A stretch of 64,000 nt of DNA, taken from positions 56,148 through 120,147 of the forward strand of contig CAJNOP010000654.1 in assembly GCA_905250075.1 (NCBI GenBank). The letters run 5' to 3'. Under the pieces are notes generated by a model that saw nothing but the letters and a program-made list of their open reading frames with translations, made no database searches and was not told the origin of the DNA. Position numbers and translations under genes: made by a program. The stretch comes from Rotaria sp. Silwood1 (Eukaryota > Rotifera > Eurotatoria > Philodinida > Philodinidae). Below, piece by piece: positions 13,901 through 25,850 of this stretch (positions are counted from its first letter, which is position 1; each line of letters opens with the position of its first letter).

Positions 13901-15194
13901 TCTAATCTTCTTTTACCAATAACAGCTCGTGCATTAATTAAAAAAAAGGTAAATATTCTTCTTTTTATATAATTTAAATAAATCAATATTTTATTTATTA
14001 TATTTAGATATCAATTATGATTAAAAATGTATCAACTTCATTAAAATCATCAAGTGATAATTTTTGTTCATTTATTGATTCATCAGTAATACAACAAGAA
14101 AATAATACATCATTTAATTTAATGAAAACTCTATCAGAAACTGAACGTATTGCAGATAGTTTTCCAGCTTTACTTGATGAAGCATTAAGTGAACCAAATT
14201 TTTGGAAACGACCATTTATACAAGTTAAAGATCGTTATTATGATATATCAAAATGTTTACGTCGAATTATTGCTGATATTCGTTTTGTTCATCGATGTAC
14301 AACAATACTTGAAGCTGAATCAAAATTACATTTTGCACAAGAAGCAAAGTAATTTAAAAAAAATAAAATAAAATAAACTATTTAATCATTTTTAGATGGC
14401 AAATACGTCGAGCAAGTCTTGCTCATATTAATAATAGTAATGATTTAAAATCATCTCATACATTAACAACAAGAGAATTACGTAAAGAAAAACAATTACA
14501 AAATGATCTTGATATACCATTAACAATTTTTATGACTTATTCATCAGAATCAGAACCAAGATTTGAACAAAAAACTCTTATATCAAATAATTCATTAACA
14601 TCATTTCGTTTAACTCATATAACATTATATCAACCTGTACTTGAACATATACGTACACTTGAAAATCATATACAAAAAGTTTTATCTTTAATAGGAGAAT
14701 TAATTGAAAAACAAGCAGCTGTTGATATTGGATCATTTGAATTACAACAATTATGTCGTGAAGATTCATATGATGAACAACAAATAAAAATTTTAAAAAC
14801 TCAAAAAACATTAAATCGTGGTCCATCTTTTTATGCCGTACCACAATTTGAACCATTACCACTTGTTACAAATCATTATAAATTTTTTTCTTGTTTTAAA
14901 AATTCAGAAGAAGATCATGAACCATTACCATCATTACGTAATGCTGTTGATTTAATGTTTTCATCATTAATACAATTTCTTTATGCTAATAATCGTTTTA
15001 TTCGTACAGAATTTGTATCAAATCAATCAATTGGTGATGTTTTAGCATTTCATACATTATCATATGCATTAAAAGATATGGTTGAAGCAACAACTGATTT
15101 AGCAAAAAATGCTCGACGTATTAAACATATTGATACACGAACATTAATACGAACGGAACGAGAAGAAAAAATTCTACAACAACAAACAGCCTGA
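10915..15194 (+). CDS. FUSC / aromatic acid exporter-like membrane protein, 5 exons
   Basis: Exons are 10915-11031, 11096-12085, 13049-13948, 14008-14348 and 14396-15194, all GT-AG with consistent phases, giving 1048 residues. The protein has two hydrophobic blocks. One follows the short N-terminus (about residues 20-190, several membrane helices); the other is at about residues 470-650 and contains WVHWAPMTTALVSESSEGGT...R..AVLLGS, typical of the FUSC (fusaric acid resistance) fold. Large hydrophilic segments follow each block. This two-block layout and length match the fungal Brefeldin A-sensitivity/ArAE-type proteins and plant ALMT relatives, which move organic anions or aromatic acids across membranes; the substrate here is unknown. 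Codon use is extremely A/T-ending, as in the phosphoesterase gene at 28927. Intron 2 (963 nt) is swollen by inserted sequence; the other introns are 47-64 nt. Confidence 0.8.
12126..12925. mobile_element. Unclassified repeat-like insertion inside FUSC intron 2
   Basis: The host intron would be about 150 nt without this block, in line with its neighbours. The insert is more GC-rich, begins near GTGTACTCAAAAAGTGAGTA, and includes CGGTCGGCCGTCCGT followed by GATAACTC, a motif combination I associate with dispersed invertebrate repeats but cannot verify. It ends close to a perfect palindrome CATGCTAACTTAGCATG. No clear terminal repeats or target duplication were resolved, and no protein is encoded. 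Confidence 0.45.
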
Positions 15195-15333
15195 TTATAA
15201 ACAAAAACAAAAAAAAAAACATTTTCATAATATTTATTCTTGTAATTTTTCTTTTGTTTTCAAGTTAAAAATTTATTATTTATATTGATAGGCTATAATA
15301 TAATTATAGACCTCTCTTATGTATATATATATA

Positions 15334-15433
15334 NNNNNNNNNNNNNNNNNNNNNNNNNNNNNNNNNNNNNNNNNNNNNNNNNNNNNNNNNNNNNNNNNNN
15401 NNNNNNNNNNNNNNNNNNNNNNNNNNNNNNNNN
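15334..15433. other. Assembly gap (100 N)
   Basis: Exactly 100 N, the usual placeholder for a scaffold gap of unknown size. It follows a short TA-dinucleotide tract and removes the downstream part of the nucleoredoxin-like gene. Confidence 0.99.
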
Positions 15434-15693
15434 TTCTCCTCCTGTTCACTATTAAATCCTTTCAAAAACACAGCTAATTTTGGTGTAAAATTTCGACATG
15501 CAGAGCTTGAATAAGCTCTAGAAAAAAAGAATCAAGATAAATTTCTTTCAATAATTTAATAATAAACAGACGCGAAATAAAGTCCGACATGTTTTCCATT
15601 AAGTTCATTGGTTGATATTTGATTTGATTCATTGTTAGATTCATTATGTTCAAGAAGTTGTTCACCTAATAATTTATTAAAAGTTTTTATCAT
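15434..15693 (-). CDS. Nucleoredoxin/tryparedoxin-like protein, 5' part only
   Basis: Two exons on the minus strand: 15693-15572 (ATG start) and 15517 running into the gap at 15434, separated by a 54 nt intron with GTCTGT...CTAG ends. The spliced frame reads MIKTFNKLLGEQLL..., then LNGKHVGLYF and, after the junction, ACRNFTPKLAVF. This matches the thioredoxin-fold start of nucleoredoxins (GK.VGLYFSA.WCPPCR.FTPKL). The redox motif is altered: the WCPPC-equivalent segment reads AYSSSAC, so only the second cysteine remains, which would abolish ordinary dithiol activity. The rest of the gene is in the gap, because the far side of the gap is already the 3' flank of the FUSC-like gene. A pseudogene or a non-redox paralogue are both possible. 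Confidence 0.65.
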
Positions 15694-17405
15694 GGTCGTA
15701 AAATAAATTTGTAATGTAAGCACAATCTTGCCTTGTCAAAAAGGAGGTGGAGTCAGTTACCAGACGGTTGTGAAATACAACATGAAATATGCTATGATTC
15801 GTTTTTCCTCTATTGTCTATTGGCTTATTCACTCATTCTTTTTGCTTTCTATCTGTCATAAAGTAGCACATAGAATTTTTTCTTGTAGAGGAAAAATACT
15901 AAACAGCAATGGTTTATACTATTCATAGCAGATTTTCAAATTATTAAGGCATTCAGAGTATAGATATTGTGCAATGAATTTTATCGGATGATTTTTTTAT
16001 CAAACAATTCCAATTTTGATTTTCATTTGAATGTACTACATTGAGTTTCGCACAGCCATTTCTAAAACAAATTACTTTTCGATATTATAATGCTCTCTCT
16101 ATTTTTTTTCTATTATTGGTTTTGACTGGTATTCCTCTTGTTAAAGTAATTTGAAGTATTTCTTTCAAGTAAAGAAATGGGCTTATGTAGCCACATCCAT
16201 GTTTATTCTAATCTTGTACTTTTGTTTTTGTTGGTTACTCTTATAATATTTTATTTTGTTTGTTTTTTGTTTTTAAATTTATTGTTTTTGTTTAAAATAA
16301 AAGAAATAAAACTAAATAAACTTTATTTGTCATCGCATAAAAATCAGTATATTGAGATTAAATACTCAATCATGTTTCGAAGTGCTAGATAAGAATGTTA
16401 TCCATTAGTCTTATGCTGAACATCTTCGTCACTATAGAAATATTCGCTTCAATGATGTACGTTAATGAAAAGTCATTCTTCATATATGCTTTATATTGTT
16501 CTAGTGTAACATAAATTAGAATCTTTTCAATTTATTTATTACAACAGTTTTTCAGATAACTACACAAACACAATGTATTAATTTGAACCTTTCGTCAGAA
16601 TGAATAATTGTTTACTTTTTAAACTAATACAATGTTGTGCATCAGCTATTTGCTAACTCTAATAATAATAATGAATAAGTCAGAATATTAATTCAAAAAT
16701 AAATAACAGTCGTGTTTAAGGCAACTATCCAGGCCAACGTTAAAATTGCCTCTTAGCAAATTGAAGAAAAAAACCTATGCATAATTTTTAATCAAGCAAA
16801 GTAAATACACAGAGTTATTGGGTATGTATAAATTTGTTATGCTAAAAATGGATATATCAAAAATGACACTAATTGCCATTCAAACACATACACTATTCAT
16901 GTATAAGTGCTTGATACAAATACTGCTGGAAATTATTCACACAGTGTTGATAAAAGTGTGTGCTGAAGTTGTACATAGCACTTCTAATATTTTTTCTTCC
17001 GACGCTTTTTTCTATTAAATGCATGTAATTTATTTTTTATGATTTCGAAGTTGTATCTAATCCGTAGGAACAATACAAAATTATCGTTTGATGATAAATA
17101 TTTTCAAAAGCGAAATTATAAGAGATGTCAGCTACAATTTACTGAGTATTGCATTCATCATGTTGTATTGCCTTCATATTTTACTGTTCTTTATAAATAT
17201 TCACGTTGTTGAACACCTTCTCAACATAATAACCACAGTTAATATTAATCATTTGACATGAAATACATGTGAAAATTATAAATGTGAATTTCTGTTTAAA
17301 TCATATATTTACAAATTTCATATTAAAGTTAACTTTACATTCCAATATACGATGATTTTTTAAATATTTGATCTTCAATATTTTAGCTTTAATCGTTGCT
17401 AGAAG
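15694..17405. other. Intergenic, no gene seen
   Basis: AT-rich, with short open frames lacking recognisable domains. The hydrophobic frame near 16177-16392 is low-complexity T-rich sequence and is not called. Confidence 0.5.
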
Positions 17406-17409
17406 AAAT

Positions 17410-17480
17410 GGTGTGGGTAGGTGCGGCTGCGGGCATGGGTGAAAAGATGACCCACACCCACACCCTATATCCCCTATACC
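17410..17480. repeat. Telomere-like G-rich/C-rich inverted repeat
   Basis: The arm GGTGTGGGTAGGTGCGG...GGGTG, spacer GAAAAGATGA, and arm CCCACACCCACACCCTATA are complementary in orientation. The right arm ends CCACACCCTA, the same end seen in the copy at 50043. Confidence 0.75.
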
Positions 17481-17810
17481 TATCTATCTCTATACCTCTT
17501 ATCGCAGGACATAATCGAGTTTCCGGGAATATCCTCCGAAGACATGTAATCGCCGCATTTCTATCTCAGATGCGTTAGGTTTTCACATGGGTAATGATTG
17601 GAATGGTATTGAATATCGAATCTTTTTGTAGTTAGAGTGAAACCTCTAGGAGAGTTTAAATGATAATATCTTTATTGTTCAAATATGTTAAAGTTGAAAA
17701 AAAATAAACATCACTTAGTCCAAATAAATCAACATTTAAGTCTAAAATAAATCGCCGCGATCAAATGAGAATCAACTCGATTGTCATTATGATTGTAAGA
17801 AGAGTTATGA

Positions 17811-20800
17811 TTAACAAAATGATGTGTCAATTTGATTCTCATAAAAGAATCTAATGTGCTCTTTGTTCTTCAATATTCGATGAGGTTTGATTTGCACAGG
17901 ACTCACGTGATCGCTGCATAAGAATTTGCGAAAAAAAGTCGAGAATGTTCCACTTCGAACAAGAATGCAATCAAGTGGAGCAAGCTCTCCTGATTTGCGA
18001 GAATCGTTATAAATTTGGTTCTCGTTGCGAAGCTGTTGGTCGACCTCTGCATCGACGCTATTCTTGAGAATTTGAAATTGCTGTGCATCAATTTTGCATC
18101 CTGGTTGCTCAATCAACTCCAGAAAGATGACGTACTTAGCCGGAAATACATCGATTTTTGGATATGACGTAAAGTCACAAATGTCAACAGGTATTCCTTG
18201 TTCTCTCCATTGATGAATAGTTTTTTGTAGACTATTCATCACATGTTGTTCAGTTGTTTTCTCACTATATATATCCAAAAGATTTCCAACACGATATGCA
18301 AGTGAAATGAGAGGAATTCTTGGAACCTCTAGTGGTTCTGCTGGTAATGGAACTAAATCATCGGCTCGACAAAGAAATCTCGTGCAGGTGATGACATCTC
18401 CCAATCTGTATCGAACCAATCCGGCGTGGGTTGTACAAACCAATTCATATCGGTGCCCTGGTTCGATCTCTGACATGAGAAGAGTTTTTGGTTGAACCTG
18501 AACAAGAATTAACATAGTAAAAGCAAAATAAAAGGTATAGTCAAAAAGACAGTGGTATTGCTTAGATTTAGAAGATAATATGAGATTCGTGCAGTTCAAA
18601 CTCGAACGAAGTTTTTTATTTTCGATAGTTTTATATAATTATGGTTGGAAAGAACAAGTAGATATAAGGCATAGCGCAGAATAAAAGTGTCCTCGTAGTA
18701 TTTTTGAAACTTTTCCTCCATGATTCTCCTTGATTGAAACACGTTTTCTAACCAAAAGATAGCACTCATAATTCTGCTCCAATTTTGGCATACTTTATTG
18801 CATGAATATAGTTTCTTCCATGTTTTTGGATGAAACGTAACTTTACAATAAAATCAAGGACAAAATGTAATCTTTTTTGCCTTTTTCAATTATTTCGACA
18901 GAACGTTTCATTTCCTCTTTCCATGTTGCCTTTGTTGTTACGTGGTCTCAATTTATAACTTTAGCAATTTCAGTCCGTGAATCCTGTTGCTTAGAACAGA
19001 TGAGTATGAGCTGTGAACATCAAAGACTCTGACAACGAAGGTGCTATTCATGAAAACTTGAAGATCTCGGTTAAGGCGATGATGTGGTGAGGTATGTGGA
19101 GAAATGTTGACATTGCCGGTAATTTAAGAAAATAAAAGAATTGATGCAACGAGATACATCAATGACGTTCCTCCAGTACCTCTAAAATATGGCAGTTAAG
19201 TGTTAGAAAAACAGCTGGATATACCAGCATGGTGGTGCTAAACCTTGCAAGCATCACTTGTATTAAAAAGGTATTGGCGGAAAGTGCAGAAAAAAATATA
19301 TCGAATAAAAAAATGACGAAGTAAATGCAGACAAAGAAAATAGAGAAATTAAAGACGTCAAATGGATAAAGCAGACAAAAGGAAAACGTCGAAAAGTGAA
19401 ATGTCAGAAATGAGTTGTTTTATTAATATTAAAAAGACGGAGATCTTTATTTGATGATATGAAAATAGCATTAGAAATGAAAAGGCCTAATTAATATGGT
19501 GTTTCCTAACGATAGGCATGACCAATTTTTATACAAGTGTAGAGTTGGCAATAGGAGAGTAACACGAGTGGATATCAACTTTAAAAAGTTCTTGTAAATT
19601 GTGTATAGGCAGAATAACTCACATCAGTGAAGTAAAAGCTACAGCTGTCTGAATGTCTACTCTGATTTTTCAATTTAAAGTGTAATATTTATTTCTGAAT
19701 ACAAATGATATTCAAACTGAGAACAAGAAAGGAATTTGAATGATACTCTTTTCTTTTCAATGTTTTTCAAAGGAGAAAATTTTTCGAAAGAGCTCATTGA
19801 TATGTCCTATACATCATTTTATAGACACGACTTTTGAAAAGTAAACAGTGTCATTCAAGAAGATTTATTGTGCTTATTGAAAATGTCATACACATGGCTC
19901 TTGATCTCAAGATATATAATAAGCATCGGTGATCTACCTGATCAGGAAAAATTTTCGTGTCTTGACAGCTATTTTTAATGAAAGACTGCAGAAAATTGTG
20001 GCTTTTTTTGTTGTTTTATCACGCAGTGATAAAATGTATTCATCTCTTCCTCCGTATAAAAACAGCAAAACAAATATACTGCTTTTATTTTACAAGTAGA
20101 ATTGTATTTTTTTAAATATTTTCTAGCAGTCGACCATAGATATCCTAAAGAACGATGGCCATATTGAAAATTACTAAATATTAATCTTGACGTAACAGTT
20201 TGAACTAATTATTTATCATAGAACAGATTGGTTTCTAGACAGTTCATATCAGATTTGCATCGGTTTAGATCATACAAGGAATTTCTCAACTTCGATCCTA
20301 TGTAAAATGGCAGCCACTGAAACACTTTTAATGATGCCCGAAATCAATCAATATCCTCCGATACAGTAAAGCTTGCACTTGAAAAGTTGTCATTAGCAAT
20401 ACGAAGACTTTCATGCTTATCGATAAAACATTGATTTTTTCACACTTTCATGGATGTTTACTTCAACATTAACCATGAGTCCCATGGTGTTGTAATAATT
20501 GGGACCTATTCGCGCTATGTAATTAAAGTAATAGTTTTCTACGGAAGAAATAATCAGAAAGTAAAACTTGATCATACAAATACAAACTCATTTATGACTC
20601 ACTCGTTCTTTGATGTAAACGTATGATTCAATCAACTTTTATCAAAATCAAAAAGGAAGAGTGTATGATACAAAAAGCAACTCTTTAAGGTTACTGACGA
20701 CGAGTTTTCAAGCAAAAATTCATATCATTTCGACTCTACAAAACAAGATTCTTTTTTGACAGTCAATTGAATAAGTAAAAGAAAGAAGCATCACAATTGA

Positions 20801-22216
20801 TGCGCAAATTAATGAGATAAAGAGCATCCGGACTTTTTTCAAAAAATAATACTTTGGGAAACAAAATCGTCTCCTCGAGTTTTTTTGACTATTCTTCATG
20901 AAAAGCTTTCGTTTAATTGAAAAGTAATGAATGTTTTTGCTCAACTATATGTGATCCATTCTGAAGAAAATGGAAAGTGAAAGTTTTGTTTAAAATTCGA
21001 ATTTCAAGCGCCTTACTTGCTGAATATCTTCTTCTTTGATGAATTCGAAGAATGCATGTGTTGGTAATAGAAAGTACTCGTCAGTGTGAATACTTGCGAT
21101 GGCACCAAAAATTCCTTCACTTCCAGCATACATAACTATATTAATGAGAGGAAGTCGTTCTCCACAATAGAATTGTATTTCGGCTTTGTACATAATAAAC
21201 GTGCTTCCTATCGCCGTCGAAACATAAATCAGAGTTGGCCAAAGACGATGAAGAAGACCGGGAACATTCTTTTTCAAACATTCATTTCGAATATGCTGAG
21301 CTCGTTCCATTCGATATATATCTCCTCCATGTTCGACAATTACTTCGGTCAATCTTTGATTCAGAATCGATATGAAATCCGAATCAGAAATATTCTTTCG
21401 AACGAGTGAACTATTCTCAAAATTGGCAGTCGAAATACAAAGACTAATTTCTTCAAAATAATGTTCAATGAGCTTGATGGTGTGTAGGAGTTCTGAAGCA
21501 AAAACGACTATGTATGAGACAATGTTCGGATTCGCAAGTGCAAAAACAAGTTGAACGAATACGCTTGTCTCGAAATCCGTAATTTCGTCAATGATATCCA
21601 ATGCAACGACATTTTCAGTAGTTAGCCATGCATGAGTTCGAGAACAGCGTGGAATAGTCGACAAATATTGACTAACGTAACCGATCGCTATGCCGTCTTT
21701 TGATCTTGGAAACAACTCAGGTTTCTTCCCACTTTGCAAGAGGAATGATGGTTGTTTAGGAGAGCATAATGATAAAGAAGGCAATGATCTCCGTATAATA
21801 TCAGCTGCCAATCGTCCTCCCTCGCGAAGTTTTTCCATTGTCGTCGAAGTTCTAGGAAGGATTTTGGGTTTTGACGTCGTTCCAGAAGACATAGAAAAAT
21901 AAACTATGTTCTCGGATGACAGCAGGTTCTTCCCTCCATCGACAATCATTCTATCAATGTAATCACGATAGTCTTCATAAGTTGTCAATGGAACTTTCTC
22001 ACGAAATTCATCAATTGATGCATATGGGCGTTCTCCAGAAGTAATATTGTTCGTCGATAAGCATGAAATCGATCGATCCGTAAAGAATTCACATGAATGA
22101 TTCTTCTGAAGAATTTCTCCCAATAGTTCATTGTTAGTAGTTTGAAAATTGGACAGCGAGCTCTGATAATACGACACAAATAAACCCGTGTTCGATCCTT
22201 GCAAGTTTGAATCCAT
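17811..22216 (-). CDS. GH3-domain (acyl acid amido synthetase-like) protein, 2 exons
   Basis: Exon 1 is 22216-21017 and exon 2 is 18497-17811; the junction CAGCAA|GTAAGG...CAG|GTTCAACC keeps frame, giving 628 residues, close to GH3 family length. Evidence for GH3: F.EKVPLTTYEDYRDYIDRM at 71-90; the adenylate-binding SSGTTSKPK at 110-118; YAGSEGIFGA at 363-372, the second nucleotide motif; FFEF near 389; and TTHAGLVRYRLGD at 422-434, followed by a YRVGNLLDIYSEKT segment. Known GH3 enzymes adenylate a carboxylic acid and join it to an amino acid; vertebrate GHDC is a related protein of unclear activity. The substrate here is unknown. The 2519 nt intron contains a dead transposase. A possible poly(A) signal (TTTATT on the plus strand) lies at 17671-17676. 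Confidence 0.85.
18990..19300 (+). pseudogene. Tc1/mariner-type (IS630 superfamily) transposase remnant in GH3 intron
   Basis: Conceptual reading of the plus strand yields a KAMMW...GMWRN segment near 19075-19105, resembling the VMVWG motif of the catalytic domain. In another frame comes NKRIDATRYINDVPPVPLKYG near 19130-19195, and then WIYQHGGAKPCKHHL near 19217-19262, resembling the conserved QQDGA.pH.. block around the second catalytic Asp, here replaced by Gly. Stops and frame changes separate these pieces. It is a plain DNA transposon fossil inserted antisense to the GH3 gene; its terminal repeats were not resolved. Confidence 0.55.
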
Positions 22217-22840
22217 TAATTTTTGTAGTTAAATGAGTGACTCGGACAAGACTTCTAAGTAGTATACAGAAGAGAACTGTTTTATCTAGTTGTTAAATTA
22301 TACTTTGCACTCTCAAGGTTATCGTGCCATAAATATTATAATAAAGATACAGAAGAAAACGAAGATTAGGAAAGACAAAACAAAGAAATTTCTGTCAACA
22401 GACGAGTTATTTTATCTTAATTGAAATAAAAAAATAAAAACAAACAATGTAGTCATCTTTTCATTGATCCTTCAATCTCTCAAGCATCTATGATCAAGTA
22501 AACAGTCGATGGAAGAGATTAGCAATGCACAAGATTAATATATTCGGCACGATGTAGCCCACCGATGGATCACGCTATATTTTAACGAGCAACTGTATAG
22601 AAAAGCTCTTTCTTTTGCTTTTTTCTTAGGTAGGAGATTTAACATAATATGTCATCTGTTCTGCCTTCCGCATTTTATTTGAGTCCTTTGTTCCATAGCA
22701 TGATGATTGTTATTAAAACAATCAAGACAAAAAAAATTTATCAAAATCAGAGCAGAAGCTTTTTACTTTCTTTGCTGCCGCTGAGCTCGCTTCTCTTGCC
22801 TGTTGTGCTCTTTCCTTTGCATAACAGCCAATACCAGGCT
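22217..22840. other. Upstream region of the GH3 gene, no gene seen
   Basis: AT-rich sequence 5' of the minus-strand GH3 start. It probably carries its promoter, but no definable element was recognised. Only short open frames occur. Confidence 0.45.
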
Positions 22841-23540
22841 TAGAAATCGCGCCACTTTTTCATGGCTCGACCTGGCCCATACCGGATCAAGAATCGCTCA
22901 TGTCCGCCCGATCCGGCCCGAATAATAATGGTACTATTATAATTATATTTCTTTTACAAAAACAAAAGTTATTACATGGCGGAACTCAATGATTACTGGA
23001 GTTAGGGAATGTTATTTCTTGTTAATTTACTTTGATTTTAAACTTCTTGAGTTTTAAATGAAGCATATATTTAAACTTAACTTATATATATGAATTTCAA
23101 TAAATTAAATCTATTTTAAATTTAGATTCAAGAAAAAAAAAATTTCTCACATGAGTCAGTGTTAACTGGTGTCTATCTGAACGTCTGGTATATGTATCAA
23201 AATCTAGGCTAGTGTGATAATCACGATTTGCTAAGGTGAGGAGTTCGAAAAAAAACAGAAATTTGAGTTTCTAACTTAAAACTCAAGAAAAACCTGTTTT
23301 ACGATCACCACCATCTAAATCAAGTAAAAGTTAAATATTCTAACTTTGATCAAATGATGATAGTCCTATATTAATCGCTTTTTAGCTAGTTAGAAGCCGA
23401 TTAGAATTGGTGTTTTCTTTTCCTTTGCGTGAAAATTTCCCTTGCAAAAAGGAATAAAGCTCAGCCCGGGCGATCGGGCAGAATTTGAAGCTCCCCAGAG
23501 TTGGCTATCGGGCAGAATGGCCCGTTTCGATGCCTAACCA
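22840..23540. mobile_element. Putative decayed hAT-like non-autonomous element
   Basis: GC-rich ends flank an AT-rich interior. The left end includes GAAATCGCGCC...CCCGATCCGGCCCGAA, and the right end includes CGATCGGGCAGAATT...TGGCCCGTTTCGATGCCTAA. Read on the opposite strand, the right end (TTAGGCATCGAAACGGGCC) partly matches the left. GGGC-rich ends of this style occur in hAT elements. No clean target duplication could be fixed, so class and boundaries are tentative. Confidence 0.35.
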
Positions 23541-24127
23541 GTACAGCATCCGCCGGCATTGAGCGCAGATCCTTCCTTTTCTTCAAACTTGTGATCAGGG
23601 AGTTTGCACTTCGAATAGCTGGTTAGTTTTTATCTCGGGCCGGAATTCAGCTTCTCGAATGGCAAGTCAAGCAGCAAAGATCGCATAAAATTTTCGAGAA
23701 ACTGCACAATGCTCACTTCGCTCCGTGTGATGCTACAAACAGACATGAGAAATGATGGGGCAGTACAGAATGAAAAAATAACGAGTGCATTTGTCGAAAA
23801 ACGAATGCATACGAAAGTGAATCTGTAGAACTACTCTCTAATAAAACTGAATTGTCTCGGATGTGCTAATGCGAACAGTTCTTGCCGAAGAAAACAGTGA
23901 AGTAAACGGCCGTAAGCGGCATAAAAATGGCAAAATATAGAAAACCGGTAAAATAGTGTCAAAAACAATGGCCGTTTTCTAGCAAAAAAACAGCTTGTAA
24001 AATGGACTGATGGATTGCGATAAAATACGGTGAAAATTAACGCCGTAATACGTCATTTTATAACCGTTTCAGATCCTTTATGATGCCGTTTCGGACAGTC
24101 GGAATGATCGTCCTGAGAATAGCAAAT

Positions 24128-24905
24128 ACTATATAAAACGATATAAATAAAGCTAAATGTCTATCATCATATATTGTTAATGCAGAAGTTGGGCACACAG
24201 TGGCACAGCAAACTTTGCTCTGCATGCCCATATATAGCACTTTTGTGAAACACCATCTGAAAGGAGTGTTGAAGTGTTTAGGGGTAGAAATTTGCACTCA
24301 CCCTGCCCCCCCCCCCCCCCCACACAGACCGTGACAGAGAAAATCCATACCCATCACAGACCGTAACAGAGAACCCTGGTACTCATCACAGACTGTGACA
24401 CAGAATCCCGGGTACCATCACAGACCGTGATAGAGAACTCTGATACCCATCACAGACCGTGACAGAAAACTCTGGTACCCATCACAGATCATGACAGAGA
24501 AACTGTAGTTGTAAAGCATCAGATAAACGATTAGCTACAAATGCGTCGCAAAGAAACGGAACAAAAGGATTTCCATTTAATTAGTAACAATAGATCCATC
24601 GTGTTTCACATTTTTAATCCCGCAAGGGATTGCGCTAATAGCTTTTCAGGGGAGTATCAAACAGGAACTATTTTAACATGAAACTATTAGAATAATTATT
24701 CCATGTATAATTATATATACTATTACATGATAAAAACTTTCATGCTGGAATAGCCCCTGTTTGGTGCACCTGTGAAAAGTGTTATATATGGACGTGTAGA
24801 GCAAATTTCACTCTACAAAACTCGTTATGTTACTATGTGCCCTAATTTTGAGTTAACAAGATATGATGATCGACATTTTAGCTTTGTTTGCACTGCTTTT
24901 ATATA
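24128..24905. mobile_element. Foldback element with long inverted arms and minisatellite core
   Basis: The left arm (about 24128-24255) and right arm (about 24763-24905) are inverted copies. Matching landmarks are AAGCTAAATGTCTATCATCAT against the complement of ATGATGATCGACATTTTAGCTT, and CCATATATAGCACTTTTGTG against the complement of CTGTGAAAAGTGTTATATATGG. Between them lie a C16 run and a 32 bp minisatellite. A related fragment sits at 33218-33496. No coding capacity is evident. Confidence 0.7.
24322..24502. repeat. ~32 bp minisatellite (CACAGACCGTGACAGAGAA units)
   Basis: Six successive units of CACAGACCGTGACAGAGAA plus a CTGGTACCCAT-like linker, with point differences. It begins directly after the C-run at 24305-24320. 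The inverse form CTGTCACGGTCTGTG reappears near 33393-33407, linking the two foldback copies. Confidence 0.85.
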
Positions 24906-25570
24906 GAATTAGCTGGTTTTCGCATTTATCTAACGAATCACTAATTGCTTCAAATATTTTAGAATTTGTAACGGATTTTTTTTAAATTTTAGTAAGTAAA
25001 CCGAGTATGCTCTACACGATTGCAGACATAAAAGTCGATTTGGAGAAAGTCGTGTATAAAGCATCACATATACGATACAATCACCCATTTATATACATAT
25101 AAGCGAAAGTGAATAAAAATACAATTTACTCCCATCTATCTCTATAGTATATAATAGTTATGATTCGATCTTTAGCATTTATTTTCGAATTGACAGCGAA
25201 CAATTGTATCTTCATTTATATTCAAATTGGAATTAGGTAACTCATGGGAGTTTATGGACTTCGGTACAGAGAAAAAACTCGACGAGCAGATTCGTGAAGT
25301 ACACATGCGTATAAAAGTTAAGGTAGAAGATTTGCATTGTATAGCTGAAAAGCGCAAGAACATTTCAAAGAACAAAAGTTACCTTCGTATAAATAGCTTA
25401 GAATACAAATACTAAAGTGATCAAAGTAATTATCGTAAGATATTGTTCCAGAATGATTTTAATAGAGAAAGAATTGCTAATGTATTGATTGTAATTCTAA
25501 ATCAAAGCGAATAACTAAATAAAAATGCGAGGAACACATGCTTTTATCCCTCTCTCTATGCAGTGATCAC
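24906..25570. other. Intergenic, no gene recognised
   Basis: AT-rich. A 62-codon open frame at 25227-25415 has no recognisable motif and no supporting splice context. Confidence 0.45.
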
Positions 25571-25574
25571 TGAT

Positions 25575-25850
25575 GTGTGAAAGAGAGATGCATATGCTGC
25601 CTCTCTTTTACATAGACGAAAAAAAGCAGGCAGTTAAATAGAGAGGCCTCCCGGCAATCTTTTTTTTTCGTCCTGTATGTAACAACGTTCTACTATAACT
25701 AATGTATAAAGAGACAAGAGAAGGAGATGCATAAATCGGCTCTTTTTTATCTGAAAAGAAAGAAAAACAAGCAGTTGAATAGAGTAGCCTTCAAATCACG
25801 TTTTTTCTTCGTCGTATATGTAAGAACGTTACACAGTAATTAATGTATGA
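25575..25850. repeat. Tandem duplication, two diverged ~130 bp copies
   Basis: Shared landmarks run in the same order in both copies: GAGATGCATA, GCTGCCTCTCTTTT / CGGCTCTTTTTT, AGCAGGCAGTTAAATAGAG / AAGCAGTTGAATAGAG, CGTCCTGTATGTAACAACGTT / CGTCGTATATGTAAGAACGTT, and ACTAATGTATAAA / ATTAATGTATGA. Copy 1 starts near 25575, copy 2 near 25708. Confidence 0.75.

Noticed and set aside
14578-14862. Minus-strand 94-residue frame
   Set aside because: Antisense shadow of the last FUSC exon.
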